In this document: one piece after another, positions 1-8,655 of the stretch | Numbering within the stretch: position 1 is the first letter of the stretch | How the letters are laid out: the number at the start of each line of letters is the position of its first letter | Program-made: the position numbers and the translations under genes | Notes under the pieces: generated by a model | What the model was told of the DNA's origin: nothing | Seen by the model: the letters and a program-made list of their open reading frames with translations, nothing else | Database searches by the model: none | Source: CALJFL01 sp963669435 | GTDB taxonomy: Bacteria; Pseudomonadota; Gammaproteobacteria; Pseudomonadales; Halieaceae | Direction: 5' to 3' | Assembly (NCBI GenBank): GCA_963669435.1 | Contig: OY770025.1 | Coordinates: 1,302,001 to 1,366,000 of the forward strand | DNA length: 64,000 bases

Positions 1-2
1 AC

Positions 3-692
3 GGCTGGTTACAGCAGCAGGAATTCGACCAAGCCGTGACCATACGCTTCCGCGGCGCCAACGAGGAGCAGTCCGAGTCCATGGCGTTTGTTTCCGCCGC
101 GTTCAGCCTGGCACTGGCATTGATGTTTATATTGCTGGTTACCCAGTTCAATAATTTTTACCAGAGTGTGCTTATTCTGGCCGCCGTGGTGATGTCGACG
201 GCCGGCGTATTGCTGGGACTTTTGATTCTTGGTAATCCCTTCAGTGCATTGTTGTCGGGTGTGGGGGTAATGGCGCTCGCGGGCATTGTGGTGAACAACA
301 ATATTATTCTCATCGATACCTTCAACCACCTGCGGGCGCAGCACCCGGAACTGGAGGTGCGCACGGTGATTGTCAGGGCTACCGTACAGCGTCTGAGGCC
401 CGTGTTACTTACCACGGTTACCACCGTATGCGGCCTGTTGCCGCTCGCCAGCGGCTATTCGGTTGACCTGCTGTCGCGTACCATCCGCCCCGACGGCGAG
501 ATGGCCATGTTCTGGGCGCCACTATCACAGGCAATTGTGTCAGGCCTTTCGTTCGCAACCCTGTTGACGCTGATAGCAACACCGGCAATGCTGGCACTGC
601 CGATTGCACTCAAGGAAGGCCTGTTCAGGCGTAAGCTTTTTGGCGACACTGCGGGCTCGTCTTCCGGGACCAGTCCTTCTCCAGCCGCTTGA
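3..692 (+). CDS. RND efflux permease, C-terminal part (5' truncated by window)
   Basis: The reading frame is open from base 3, so only the last 229 residues of a longer protein are present. What is seen are five hydrophobic segments in the order expected for TM8-TM12 of an inner-membrane RND (AcrB-like) proton-driven transporter. They include the asparagine-rich 'VVNNNIILID' helix, the loop 'RLRPVLLTTVTTVCGLLPL' that is highly characteristic of this family, and a final helix ending 'ATPAMLAL'. The family exports drugs, solvents or lipophilic compounds through a tripartite complex with an HlyD-type adaptor and a TolC-type channel; the partners would lie upstream outside the window. The C-terminus is a short Ser/Gly/Pro-rich cytoplasmic tail. 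Whether it is the HAE1 drug type or a hydrophobe-exporter type cannot be told from this part. Confidence 0.9.
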   Translation, partial: GWLQQQEFDQAVTIRFRGANEEQSESMAFVSAAFSLALALMFILLVTQFNNFYQSVLILAAVVMSTAGVLLGLLILGNPFSALLSGVGVMALAGIVVNNNIILIDTFNHLRAQHPELEVRTVIVRATVQRLRPVLLTTVTTVCGLLPLASGYSVDLLSRTIRPDGEMAMFWAPLSQAIVSGLSFATLLTLIATPAMLALPIALKEGLFRRKLFGDTAGSSSGTSPSPAA

Positions 693-783
693 TCCTGGCG
701 GCGAACACAGTCCGGCAGAAAGTTTTCAATCCGCGAAATACTCCGACCCCAGTTGGCAACTAAGTCCGTAACTACGCCGGCAG

Positions 784-1686
784 CTAAACGTCGGCTTTTC
801 CGGCGTGCAGGGCTTCAAAGTATGTGCGCAAGGAAATCGTGCCACGGGGCGGCCCCACCCCATCAATTTCACCGGCGGTGACAATGAAATCAGCCAGGTC
901 ACCAAACTGGCGGGAAAGCAGGCCGATAAACCGTACCAGACCCCGGGCCAGCCACATGGGAATCACGGTGATTTTTACCGGGTTCCCCGCCACCTCGAAG
1001 GCCAGTTCGGCGGCCTCCCGTTGCGTCAGGATATCGGGGCCACCCGCCTCAACTTCCAGCTCATCACCCTCGCTGGCCAGCACACAAACCCCGGCCAGGT
1101 CGCGGCCATGAATTGGACTCATTTTATTGGTCCCCTCACCCACCAGGTATGCGCGGCCGCGCTTGGCCATTTCGTACAAAACACCCATGTCTGAAAAGTA
1201 GCCGCAGGGGCGCACGATTCGCGCTTGCATGCTTGATGCCTGCAATGCCTCCACCACCCTTTCGTGGGCCCGGGTTATCTCCAACTGCATGATATGCTCT
1301 GCGCCCTGCATGGACACGTAGGTAAAGCGCGAGACGCCTGCGTCGACAGCGAGGTCAATCAGGTTCTTGTTACACTGGTAGTCAACCTGCTCGAACGTGA
1401 GTCCATCGCGTTGCCTCGAGATACCGACACTGGAAAAAACCAGGTCTATCCCTTCCATTACCCCCACCAATGTTTCTGGCTCACTGACTTCGCCGACAAA
1501 TACGTCGTCATAATCTGCCTCCGTCAGCGCAGGCGCGCCAAAGGGTCCGGCGTTTTGCAGGCGCTCTTTACTGCGCGTGAGTACGCGCACGTAGTACCCC
1601 CTCTGCTTGAACGCCTGTACCACGTACTTGCCCAGATACCCCGTGGCTCCTGCCACCAGCACTCTCCTGGCCGTGTCTTCCTGCAC
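784..1686 (-). CDS. Atypical SDR NAD(P)-binding protein
   Basis: A 300-residue protein with a Rossmann nucleotide-binding start: beta strand, then G-A-T-G-Y-L-G at about residues 13-19, then the 'RVLTRS' strand-end typical of NADP-preferring extended/atypical SDRs (NmrA/SDR5-like, 'NAD(P)H-binding' family). No classical YxxxK pair is obvious, which fits the atypical subgroup that includes redox sensors, isoflavone-reductase-like and divinyl-chlorophyllide-reductase-like proteins. The start is GTG preceded by a strong GGGGGAG ribosome site about 7 bases away. It is transcribed divergently from the exported amidohydrolase at 1840 and convergently with the RND gene. Substrate is unknown; involvement in quinone or lipid chemistry would be a guess. 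Confidence 0.82.
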   Translation of the reverse strand: MQEDTARRVLVAGATGYLGKYVVQAFKQRGYYVRVLTRSKERLQNAGPFGAPALTEADYDDVFVGEVSEPETLVGVMEGIDLVFSSVGISRQRDGLTFEQVDYQCNKNLIDLAVDAGVSRFTYVSMQGAEHIMQLEITRAHERVVEALQASSMQARIVRPCGYFSDMGVLYEMAKRGRAYLVGEGTNKMSPIHGRDLAGVCVLASEGDELEVEAGGPDILTQREAAELAFEVAGNPVKITVIPMWLARGLVRFIGLLSRQFGDLADFIVTAGEIDGVGPPRGTISLRTYFEALHAGKADV

Positions 1687-1839
1687 GCGACAACTCCCCC
1701 TGTTGGTTTCTTATCATTATTTTTACGCCACACGGCAACTGAGCCCAGCATGCCCGGGACCAGCGACGATTGTAGTGAGCCCTGCACCTCCCTTCCAATA
1801 CTTTTGCCCTATACTGAAATTTTTATCGGGAGAAACGTC

Positions 1840-3123
1840 ATGAGAACATCCTTGATCGGAATTGCACTGGTACTGGTTTCCTCCGTACAGACGCAAGCAG
1901 CGACGCTGCTGCACTGCGGCAAGTTGATAGACGTGGCGGCACTGGAAGTGCTGGGGCAGCGCACTATCGTGGTTGAGGGGAACACTATCCGTGGCGTCGA
2001 CGAGGGCTATACCCCGCCATCATCGAACGATCAATCTATCGATTTACGCAGTGCCACCTGCCTGCCGGGCCTCATGGACTCGCACGTGCACCTGTCGGAA
2101 GAGTACAGCGCCCACAGCTATATCGAGAAATTCCAACTCAATGGGCCCGACTATGCAATCAAGGCGGTGGTCAACGCGGAGAAAACGTTGATGGCGGGGT
2201 TTACCCAGGTTCGCGAGTTGGGCGACAGGAGTCACGGGGAGTCCATCGCGTTGCGCAACGCGATTAACGAGGGCCTGATCGTCGGGCCGCGTATCATTGC
2301 CGTGGGTAAGTCCATTGCCACCACCGGCGGACACGCGGACAGCACCGTCGGACGCAAGCGCGACCTGATGTTTGATGTGGGGCCGGAGGGCGGCGTGGTC
2401 AACAGCCCTTACGAGGCACGCAAGGCGGTCCGGCAGCGCTACAAGCATGGCGCCGATATGATCAAGATTACCGCAACGGGTGGTGTATTGTCGGTGGCCA
2501 AATCGGGACAGAACCCCCAGTTCATGAATGACGAGCTCGAGGCGATTGTCGCCACCGCAAGCGACTATGGTATGCCGGTAGCTGCCCATGCCCACGGAAC
2601 TGAGGGCATGTACCGGGCTGTCGCAGCAGGGGTCGATTCGATAGAGCATGGCACCTACATGGACGATCGGACCATGAAACTGATGAAGAAGAAGGGCACC
2701 TGGTACGTACCCACGCTGATGGCGGGCAAATGGATCGAGGCCCAGGCGGAAATCGAGGGATTTTTCCCCGAGGTTGTCCGCGTGAAGGCTGCCACTATCG
2801 GGCCGTTGATAGTCCAAACCTTTGCTCGAGCTTACCAAGCCGGCGTTCCCATCGCATTTGGGACCGACAGCGGTGTGTCCGCACACGGCGATAATGCACA
2901 GGAGTTCAACTGGATGGTGGGAGCGGGCATGCCTGTAATGGAGGCAATCCAGAGTGCCACTCTCAATGCCGCCAAGCTCACCCGCACCGATGACCACTTA
3001 GGCAAGATAGCTCCCGACTACCTCGCCGACATCATCGCAGTGCCGGAAGATCCCCGGGAGGATGTGACTACCCTGAGCCGGGTTAACTTCGTCATGAAGG
3101 ACGGAAAGATCTATAAGCAATAG
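1840..3123 (+). CDS. Exported amidohydrolase (prolidase/imidazolonepropionase-like)
   Basis: A 427-residue secreted metal-dependent hydrolase. The frame is open far upstream (to 1264), but the true start is ATG 1840: it has GGGAG seven bases ahead and begins a clean signal peptide ending near 'TQAA'. The amidohydrolase-superfamily ligands are visible: H82-x-H84 in 'SHVHL', K209 in 'MIKITATGG' (the usual carbamylated lysine position), H250 and H270 in 'AAHAHG' and 'SIEHG', and D343 in 'GTDSG'. This set is typical of the binuclear subgroup that includes Xaa-Pro dipeptidases and organophosphate hydrolases. It acts in the periplasm, probably on an amide, dipeptide or lactone. Its stop is 11 bases before the DksA-like gene, so the two may be co-transcribed. 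Confidence 0.88.
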   Translation: MRTSLIGIALVLVSSVQTQAATLLHCGKLIDVAALEVLGQRTIVVEGNTIRGVDEGYTPPSSNDQSIDLRSATCLPGLMDSHVHLSEEYSAHSYIEKFQLNGPDYAIKAVVNAEKTLMAGFTQVRELGDRSHGESIALRNAINEGLIVGPRIIAVGKSIATTGGHADSTVGRKRDLMFDVGPEGGVVNSPYEARKAVRQRYKHGADMIKITATGGVLSVAKSGQNPQFMNDELEAIVATASDYGMPVAAHAHGTEGMYRAVAAGVDSIEHGTYMDDRTMKLMKKKGTWYVPTLMAGKWIEAQAEIEGFFPEVVRVKAATIGPLIVQTFARAYQAGVPIAFGTDSGVSAHGDNAQEFNWMVGAGMPVMEAIQSATLNAAKLTRTDDHLGKIAPDYLADIIAVPEDPREDVTTLSRVNFVMKDGKIYKQ

Positions 3124-3134
3124 GTAGATACGCT

Positions 3135-3473
3135 GTGGATAAACACCAGTTGGCGGATTTCCAGAAAGCTCTTGAGTCGCTCAAGGATGAAATCCTCAGC
3201 CTGGAGGAAACTAATCGCGAAGCGAGTGACACGGTCACACTGGATCAGTCAAAGGTCGGCCGCCTGTCGCGGATGGAAGCGATGCAGGACCAGCAACTGG
3301 CACAAGAAACAGCGCGAAGAAGAAAACAACAGTTATTGAAAATTGACTCAGCCCTGAGTCGTATCACCGCAGGCGAATACGGTTTTTGCTTTTTGTGCGA
3401 TGAGCCCATCGAACGGGCACGGCTAACAATCGATCCCGCAGCCACGCGCTGCAGGAACTGTATGGAAAAATGA
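3135..3473 (+). CDS. DksA/TraR-family zinc-finger protein
   Basis: A 112-residue protein with an N-terminal coiled-coil of acidic/glutamine-rich heptads and a C-terminal C4 zinc finger: CFLC, about 17 residues, then CRNC. This is the layout of DksA/TraR proteins, which insert a coiled-coil tip into the RNA polymerase secondary channel and modulate initiation, often with ppGpp. It is shorter than DksA (about 150), so it belongs to the small TraR/YbiI-like group, and the two tip aspartates of DksA are not clearly present. Start is GTG, 11 bases after the amidohydrolase stop with an AGGT just ahead, which suggests coupling to that gene. Its regulon is unknown. Confidence 0.85.
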   Translation: MDKHQLADFQKALESLKDEILSLEETNREASDTVTLDQSKVGRLSRMEAMQDQQLAQETARRRKQQLLKIDSALSRITAGEYGFCFLCDEPIERARLTIDPAATRCRNCMEK

Positions 3474-3558
3474 TGACGAATCAAGTTTTCCGGTCGCCAC
3501 GAGTGAATTCTATGCCCTATACTTCCTGTCTCAACCCGACATTGCCAAGGAGGCAACG

Positions 3559-4029
3559 ATGAAACGTAACCCGGCGTTAATTCTGGCGACAGTGGCAGGC
3601 CTTGCCATCTCACCCCTTGCTATATCTCACTTCGATGATAGCCAGGTTCCGCAATCCTACCGGCAAAGCTACTTCGCTCTGGTAGCACTGAACTTCGGAC
3701 CGATGGCAGCAATGGTCAAAGGAGAAATTCCCTGGAACCAGGAACAGTTCGCCAGCTACGCGAAAGACCTTGAATCGGTAACTCACCTGAAACTGATGCG
3801 CGCTTTCCAGCCGGGTTCGGAAAAGGGCACTACCCGGGCCAAGCCGGAGATCTGGGAGAGCACGGACGACTTCGAAAGCAAACTGGCAGACCTGCGATCA
3901 GCCACCACTGACTTGTCGGCGGCCGCCGCCAGTGGCGATATGGATGCCATTAAGCCGGCCTTTGGTGCTACCGGCAAAGCGTGCAAGAGCTGTCACGACG
4001 AGTACAAGTCGAAGGACTATCTGTACTGA
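3559..4029 (+). CDS. Cytochrome c' family protein
   Basis: A 156-residue periplasmic haem protein. It has a signal peptide (MKRNPALILATVAGLA), a four-helix-bundle type sequence and, in the usual place near the C-terminus, a single haem-binding motif C-K-S-C-H followed by DEYKSKDY. The C-terminal CxxCH is diagnostic for class II cytochromes (cytochrome c'), which bind NO and may protect against nitrosative stress or act in electron transfer. The start has an ideal AGGAGG with six-base spacing. It lies one base from, and converges with, a cytochrome b561 gene; the same two families are often neighbours, and b561 can pass electrons to c-type partners. With napEDABC about 15 kb away, a role in nitrogen-oxide defence is reasonable but inferred. 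Confidence 0.93.
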   Translation: MKRNPALILATVAGLAISPLAISHFDDSQVPQSYRQSYFALVALNFGPMAAMVKGEIPWNQEQFASYAKDLESVTHLKLMRAFQPGSEKGTTRAKPEIWESTDDFESKLADLRSATTDLSAAAASGDMDAIKPAFGATGKACKSCHDEYKSKDYLY

Positions 4030-4030
4030 G

Positions 4031-4705
4031 CTACCACATTGGCTGCGGCTTTGGCGCATAAGCCAGGGCCACTGCCAGTATCACCGCCAGCAGGCCCGCT
4101 ACCAGTAACGCGCGCCACAGGGGCCTGACCGGACCGGCGCCGTGTTTGCCCACGGCACTACCCATAATCATCGCCTGCACGATCTTTTCTCCCAGTTTGA
4201 ACTGGTGAAACAGTACAGCTGCAATGTGCAGTCCGACCATCACCAACAGCACGTCGAAGGCGTACTCGTGAACCACGCCCATGGTGTCGCGAAAATCGCC
4301 GTCAGCAGCATAGTAGAAGGGTCCATTAAACAGAATATCGTCGCTGTTAAACAGGCCGCTAGTAGCCTGCAGAAGTAGTAGCGACAACAGCAACACCACG
4401 CCCCAACCTCCCAGCGGATTGTGACCGCGGCTGTTGGCACCGAGCCCTTTCAAATAGCGCAGGACCGCCGCCGGCCCCACCAGGAAATCAGCGAAGCGTG
4501 CATGGGTGCTGCCTACAAGGCCCCATACCAGCCGGGTGGTAACAAGCACCAACACGGTATATCCCACCCTGGCATGCCAGTCATAATGTTGTTCCGAGGC
4601 GGTCCACCACGCCAGCGGCATACACAACACCAGCAGCCAATGGATGATTCTCACCGGCCAGTCCCACAAGGGATAGGTATGTTCAGTGTTCTCCGGTGAA
4701 GTCAT
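4031..4705 (-). CDS. Cytochrome b561-type membrane protein
   Basis: A 224-residue integral membrane dihaem cytochrome b. Four core helices are visible, with candidate haem-ligand histidines in 'RIIHWLLV' (helix 1), 'WHARVGYT', and the last-helix 'GLHIAAVLFHQ'. A fifth hydrophobic segment near the C-terminus precedes 'APKPQPMW'. The family (prokaryotic b561 / hydrogenase-type cytochrome b) moves electrons between quinol and periplasmic acceptors. Start ATG has AGGAG about nine bases upstream. It converges on the cytochrome c' gene with a single base between the stop codons, so the two transcripts must overlap at their 3' ends unless termination is inside the genes. Confidence 0.9.
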   Translation of the reverse strand: MTSPENTEHTYPLWDWPVRIIHWLLVLCMPLAWWTASEQHYDWHARVGYTVLVLVTTRLVWGLVGSTHARFADFLVGPAAVLRYLKGLGANSRGHNPLGGWGVVLLLSLLLLQATSGLFNSDDILFNGPFYYAADGDFRDTMGVVHEYAFDVLLVMVGLHIAAVLFHQFKLGEKIVQAMIMGSAVGKHGAGPVRPLWRALLVAGLLAVILAVALAYAPKPQPMW

Positions 4706-4765
4706 TATCCGTCACTCCTGCCATTAGCGTTGTCGCTGGCGTTTCAGACATACCCCTGGACTGCA

Positions 4766-7003
4766 CTAAAAGTTGAAAACCAGGTCCACACCATAGGTGC
4801 GGGGTGCACCGACGGTGGCGCGCACCGCTGTCGCAAAGGCCACCACCTCGTCGTAGTATTCCTCGTCGGTCAGGTTTTTAACCCACATGGCAACTTTCAA
4901 GTTACCGTTGGCTCCATCATAACCCAGGCGCGCGCTTACAATGTTATGAGCTCGGCTTGTAAACTCATCAATCCGGTTGCTCGCATCACCGGGCGTCAGG
5001 TCAAAGTCATACTCACCCCGGTAAGACCAGGTGATATCCAGGGGCAGGGAAGCACCCGATGCGAGCGGAAACTCATAGGCCAGTGATACGTACCCGGATA
5101 CCGTAGGTGCTCTGATGAGCTCATCACCCTCTGCGCTATAGGGCACCGCGACCACGACAGGCCCCGGAAAGATGTTGGTGTTATAGACCGAAGGAGTTGC
5201 GTCGTAGTCAGTATATTCGCTGTCCAGCAGATTAAGCCCCGCCATGAGCTGCAATTGCTCGCTGGCGCGCCAGGCAAGATCCAGCTCCGCACCAAACACC
5301 TCCGCCCCACCCGCATTTTCCACAGGAATCACCGGCCCCACGCCAGGTAACAGGGAGGCATTGCGATTAACCTGCAGGTCCTCGTAATCGTACCAGTACA
5401 GGGCCCCGTTCAGCCGTAAGGTGTTGTCCAGCAACTCCATCTTCGCACCGAGTTCAAGCATGTCGAGTACTTCGGGCTCCACCGGCGCGTCGCTGATGCC
5501 CTGGATATAGGGGTAAGCGTAACCACCGCTCTTGAACCCACGCGCGTAGCTGAGATACGCCATTCCCAGGGACCAGTCATAAGCGAGCACCGCTTTCGGC
5601 GTGAACTGATTCCAATCCTCACTATCGGAAATGCCAGTTGGAGTCGCATCCGCTTCGATGTCTTTCTCCTCAACGCTGAAACGACCACCGACGGTCCCTG
5701 ACCAGCGCTCGCTAAAGTCATAGCTCGCCTCTGCAAACAGCGCCCAGGCTTTGGTATCAAGCCGGCTTTGGGGAGAGGTCAGTTTCTGAAAGCCAGTTAC
5801 GACAAAGTCAGACCCATCTATTTCAACCTGAAACTCTCCCTCTGACTGGAAGTAAAACAGGCCCGCCATCCACTCCAGTCCAGTTCCGGCAGTAGAAGCA
5901 ACACGTAACTCCTGGGAGAAGGTGTCATTCTGCTCGCGGTCATAGATGTCCGACAATGCCAGTGAAGAGGCATCGAAGTCGGCCGTGTTAATCTGCGATT
6001 CTGCATCCTGGTAAGTGGTGATCGCGGCAAACGTTAGCGCATCAACTTCCAGGTCAACACGAAACTGAACATTGAACATGCGCAGCTCATTGTCCCGATC
6101 CACACCGGAGCGTATCTCGTCCTGGGCTTTACCCGTGGGCACGACATCGCCGAAGGGCTGGGGCGGAACAGGTCCGCCCAGTGCCTCCGCGTAGGCATTA
6201 CCAATGGAGAACGGCAACACCGACCCGATGATGGTCTTGTCCGCGGTAATGTCGATGGTCTCGCTCCCGGCCGTGTCGTTACGCCGGGTGTAATCGAGCG
6301 ATAATTTTGTTGTTAGCGATGTCGAAGGCTGCCAGACCCACTTACTGCGATAAGTTTGCACGTTGAGGTTGTCCAGATCATCCATCCCCGGCTCCCGCTG
6401 GTCGGCAAAACCATCTCGCGTAGCGCTCATCACAGACACGTTGGCCCGCAGGGACTCGTTCAGCGGTCCCTCCACATAGGCAGACAATTTAAGATAGTCG
6501 TAATTACCCGCAGTAAGCTTAAAGCTTCCCGCAGGCGCATCGCCGGGGTCCCTGGTCACAATGCGGATTGCGCCGCCGGACGTATTGCGACCGTAGAGTG
6601 TGCCCTGGGGGCCTTTCAGCACCTCAACCCGAGCAACATCAGGAAATTCCAGCATGTTACCGACAGGACGGGGGTAATACTGGTCATCAACATAGGTCGC
6701 CACACTGGGCTCCAGCCCTAACAGCGAGAGTGTTGTACCGATACCACGTATAAAGGGCTGGGCAATCGGGCCGCGGTTGTTAAACACCAGGCTTGGGGTG
6801 ACCAATTGCAGGGAGCGGCTGTCATCGATACCAGCGCTCTGCAAACGCTCACGCGAAAAGGCACTAATGGCCACTGGAATATCCTGGAGAAGTTGTGATC
6901 GCTTTTGAGCGGTCACCAGCACTTCCTCAAGTTGCTGACACACCGCTGGTGGCGAATCGATCGACATCAACAACGCCAGGAAGGTGGGGTATACGGATTT
7001 CAC
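4766..7003 (-). CDS. TonB-dependent outer-membrane receptor
   Basis: About 745 residues if started at GTG 7003, which opens a signal peptide (KSVYPTFLALLMS) ending before 'QQLEEVLVTAQKR'. The frame stays open to ATG 7066, so that start cannot be excluded. The 'EEVLVTAQKR' box is the usual N-terminal TonB-box-like region of large CirA/iron-complex-type receptors, followed by a plug domain containing 'VEVLKGPQGTLYGRNTSGGAI', and a long beta-barrel ending in 'YGVDLVFNF' with terminal phenylalanine. It would import a siderophore, vitamin, oligosaccharide or hydrophobic substrate. No N-terminal signalling extension is present, so no anti-sigma coupling. Downstream toward 4705 lies cytochrome b561 on the same strand 60 bases away. 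Confidence 0.93.
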   Translation of the reverse strand: MKSVYPTFLALLMSIDSPPAVCQQLEEVLVTAQKRSQLLQDIPVAISAFSRERLQSAGIDDSRSLQLVTPSLVFNNRGPIAQPFIRGIGTTLSLLGLEPSVATYVDDQYYPRPVGNMLEFPDVARVEVLKGPQGTLYGRNTSGGAIRIVTRDPGDAPAGSFKLTAGNYDYLKLSAYVEGPLNESLRANVSVMSATRDGFADQREPGMDDLDNLNVQTYRSKWVWQPSTSLTTKLSLDYTRRNDTAGSETIDITADKTIIGSVLPFSIGNAYAEALGGPVPPQPFGDVVPTGKAQDEIRSGVDRDNELRMFNVQFRVDLEVDALTFAAITTYQDAESQINTADFDASSLALSDIYDREQNDTFSQELRVASTAGTGLEWMAGLFYFQSEGEFQVEIDGSDFVVTGFQKLTSPQSRLDTKAWALFAEASYDFSERWSGTVGGRFSVEEKDIEADATPTGISDSEDWNQFTPKAVLAYDWSLGMAYLSYARGFKSGGYAYPYIQGISDAPVEPEVLDMLELGAKMELLDNTLRLNGALYWYDYEDLQVNRNASLLPGVGPVIPVENAGGAEVFGAELDLAWRASEQLQLMAGLNLLDSEYTDYDATPSVYNTNIFPGPVVVAVPYSAEGDELIRAPTVSGYVSLAYEFPLASGASLPLDITWSYRGEYDFDLTPGDASNRIDEFTSRAHNIVSARLGYDGANGNLKVAMWVKNLTDEEYYDEVVAFATAVRATVGAPRTYGVDLVFNF

Positions 7004-7226
7004 AACTCTATTATCTGCACATCCTGTCTTACGCAACAATAGACCAACACCCGGAGTCATTGGCATGATTCGCTCACGTGTCCATTGGGCACATCAACCT
7101 AAACTCGCGCATATCTAGGTTACATTATTTTTTCCTCAAACAAGCTGGTGATGGGGATCGAAGCTACGCGCAACATAAATTTCATACTAGACTCTAGCTA
7201 CGAACTTTCACAAGCAGGCAGTGACT

Positions 7227-7529
7227 ATGGCACTGAAGATTTTTGCCCTTATCGTTATTCTCGTATTGATCGCGGCAGCGATCTGGATCGTAGTGAAGCT
7301 GGGGAATCTACCCGGACAGCTCGCGAAAAACAGGGACCACCCCCAGACAGAGGCTATCCAGATTTTGGGTTGGATCGGCCTTCTGACTCTCGGCGTCGGC
7401 TGGTTGGTGGCCATAGTGTGGGCCTACATGAAACCGCTCGGTAACAGCGAGGAGCTGGTGGCGCTCAGACAGCGCGTCGAGCAACTGGAAAATCGCCTGA
7501 CAGTCACCCAAGCGGAGCCAGACGCATGA
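7227..7529 (+). CDS. DUF3302 inner-membrane protein (YiaW/YibI family)
   Basis: A roughly 100-residue protein with two transmembrane helices separated by a cytoplasmic loop containing 'NRDHPQTEAIQILGW', then a short coiled-coil tail. The loop and the second helix match what I know of DUF3302 proteins (E. coli YiaW and YibI), which are always found beside an HlyD-type protein (YiaV, YibH); the same pairing is seen here. GTG at 7221 is also in frame, but CAGG lies only two bases before it and eight before ATG 7227, so ATG is preferred. The stop overlaps the start of the next gene in an ATGA, implying translational coupling. Function of the pair is not established. Confidence 0.8.
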   Translation: MALKIFALIVILVLIAAAIWIVVKLGNLPGQLAKNRDHPQTEAIQILGWIGLLTLGVGWLVAIVWAYMKPLGNSEELVALRQRVEQLENRLTVTQAEPDA

Positions 7530-8515
7530 TTGCTTTTATCGCGATTTGTTACAGCCTGTTGTATATCGTGCTGTTCAACAAGCTCAAGTTACTGCCCAAG
7601 AGTGCGGGCGCCATATCTGCATTCGCCGGTGTCGGCGTGGTGCTTATTGGTGCAGTAGTCTATGCCTGGTATGCGTTTTCGCCGGTCAGTTCAGACGCGA
7701 AGCTATATCGCTACGTGATTCCTATTGTTTCCAACGTCAAGGGATTGATCGAATCTGTTGACGTTGAAGCCAATGTACCCGTATCGAAGGGCGATCCTCT
7801 TTATCGCATCAACCGGGCACCCTACGAATACAAGGTGCGGCAACTGGATGCGACCATCGACCAGCTGGAGGCATCCCGCACACTGGCGCAATTACAGGTG
7901 GAACGCGCGCAGAATCTGCTGAAAACGCAAGCTGCCGCCAAGGTTGATCTCGACCGTTGGACCGCCGAACTGGACGCAGCCGAAGCGGCAATCGCAAGCA
8001 CCCAGGCCCAGCTGGAAAATGCCAACTGGGAGCTGGCGGAAACGGTAGTACGAGCACCGACCGACGGCTATGCATTGAATGTCGCTCTGCAGCCTGGATC
8101 CTTTGCCGGTACCGTCGGCCTGGCCGCCAATCTTGCGTTTGTTTCCACGGGTACCAACGAGGTCGTGGCGAGTTTCAGCCAGAGCGCGATTCGCAACATC
8201 CAGGTCGGGGACGCGGCGGAATTTACCTTCACCCACAAACCCGGGCAGATCTACAGCGGTACGGTAAGCAAGGTAATCGGCACCAGCCCTTCAGCCCAAC
8301 TCACCGCCAGTGGACAGCTACAGTCACTGGCTGGCGCACCTGCTGATCGCTGGTTTATCAGAGTGGTGCCGGATCAACTGGATGACATGTTGAAACTGCC
8401 CCAGGGCACCGCTGGCACTGTGGCCGTATACACACAGCGCGGCAAGCCGGTGCACATCATCAGTCGTGTGGCGCTGCGCATGAACGCATGGCTATCCTAC
8501 CTGACCAGCCCCTGA
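7526..8515 (+). CDS. HlyD-family membrane fusion protein (YiaV/YibH-like)
   Basis: A 329-residue periplasmic adaptor. Two N-terminal hydrophobic segments (residues about 3-20 and 28-48) are followed by a lipoyl half 'IVSNVKGLIESVDVEANVPVSKGDPLYRI', an alpha-helical hairpin, the second lipoyl half 'VRAPTDGYAL', and a beta-barrel domain, the regular order for membrane fusion proteins. It overlaps the DUF3302 gene by four bases. Unlike efflux operons, no RND/ABC/MFS pump follows; this two-gene arrangement is the one seen for yiaVW and yibHI in enterobacteria. The gene ends near a hairpin that serves the opposite strand. Substrate and partner are unknown. Confidence 0.85.
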   Translation: MIAFIAICYSLLYIVLFNKLKLLPKSAGAISAFAGVGVVLIGAVVYAWYAFSPVSSDAKLYRYVIPIVSNVKGLIESVDVEANVPVSKGDPLYRINRAPYEYKVRQLDATIDQLEASRTLAQLQVERAQNLLKTQAAAKVDLDRWTAELDAAEAAIASTQAQLENANWELAETVVRAPTDGYALNVALQPGSFAGTVGLAANLAFVSTGTNEVVASFSQSAIRNIQVGDAAEFTFTHKPGQIYSGTVSKVIGTSPSAQLTASGQLQSLAGAPADRWFIRVVPDQLDDMLKLPQGTAGTVAVYTQRGKPVHIISRVALRMNAWLSYLTSP

Positions 8516-8609
8516 ATCCCATCAGCGCGGCCAGCGCAGGAATCGGATTTAGGGCCTGAAAATTTTCTCGCCTCGCCTGCCTGATCCCTACCACGGGTGA
8601 TTCGGGCAC

Positions 8610-8633
8610 AAAAAAGGGGGCCTCTCGGCCCCC
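8610..8633 (-). terminator. Rho-independent terminator of the fasciclin gene
   Basis: On the minus strand this reads as a 7-bp perfect GC stem (GGGGGCC / GGCCCCC) with a four-base loop, followed by six T. It lies 22 bases after the fasciclin stop codon. This is a textbook intrinsic terminator. Confidence 0.85.
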
Positions 8634-8655
8634 AGGGGGAAGTGTGTACACTCGA

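Noticed and set aside
1264..1839. Upstream extension of the amidohydrolase frame
   Set aside because: It runs antisense through the SDR gene and lacks a ribosome site; a signal peptide with ribosome site starts at 1840.
2044..2997. 317-codon open frame on the minus strand opposite the amidohydrolase
   Set aside because: The plus-strand frame has all amidohydrolase motifs; the antisense product is Arg/His/Cys-rich without any domain pattern, typical of shadow frames in GC-rich coding DNA.
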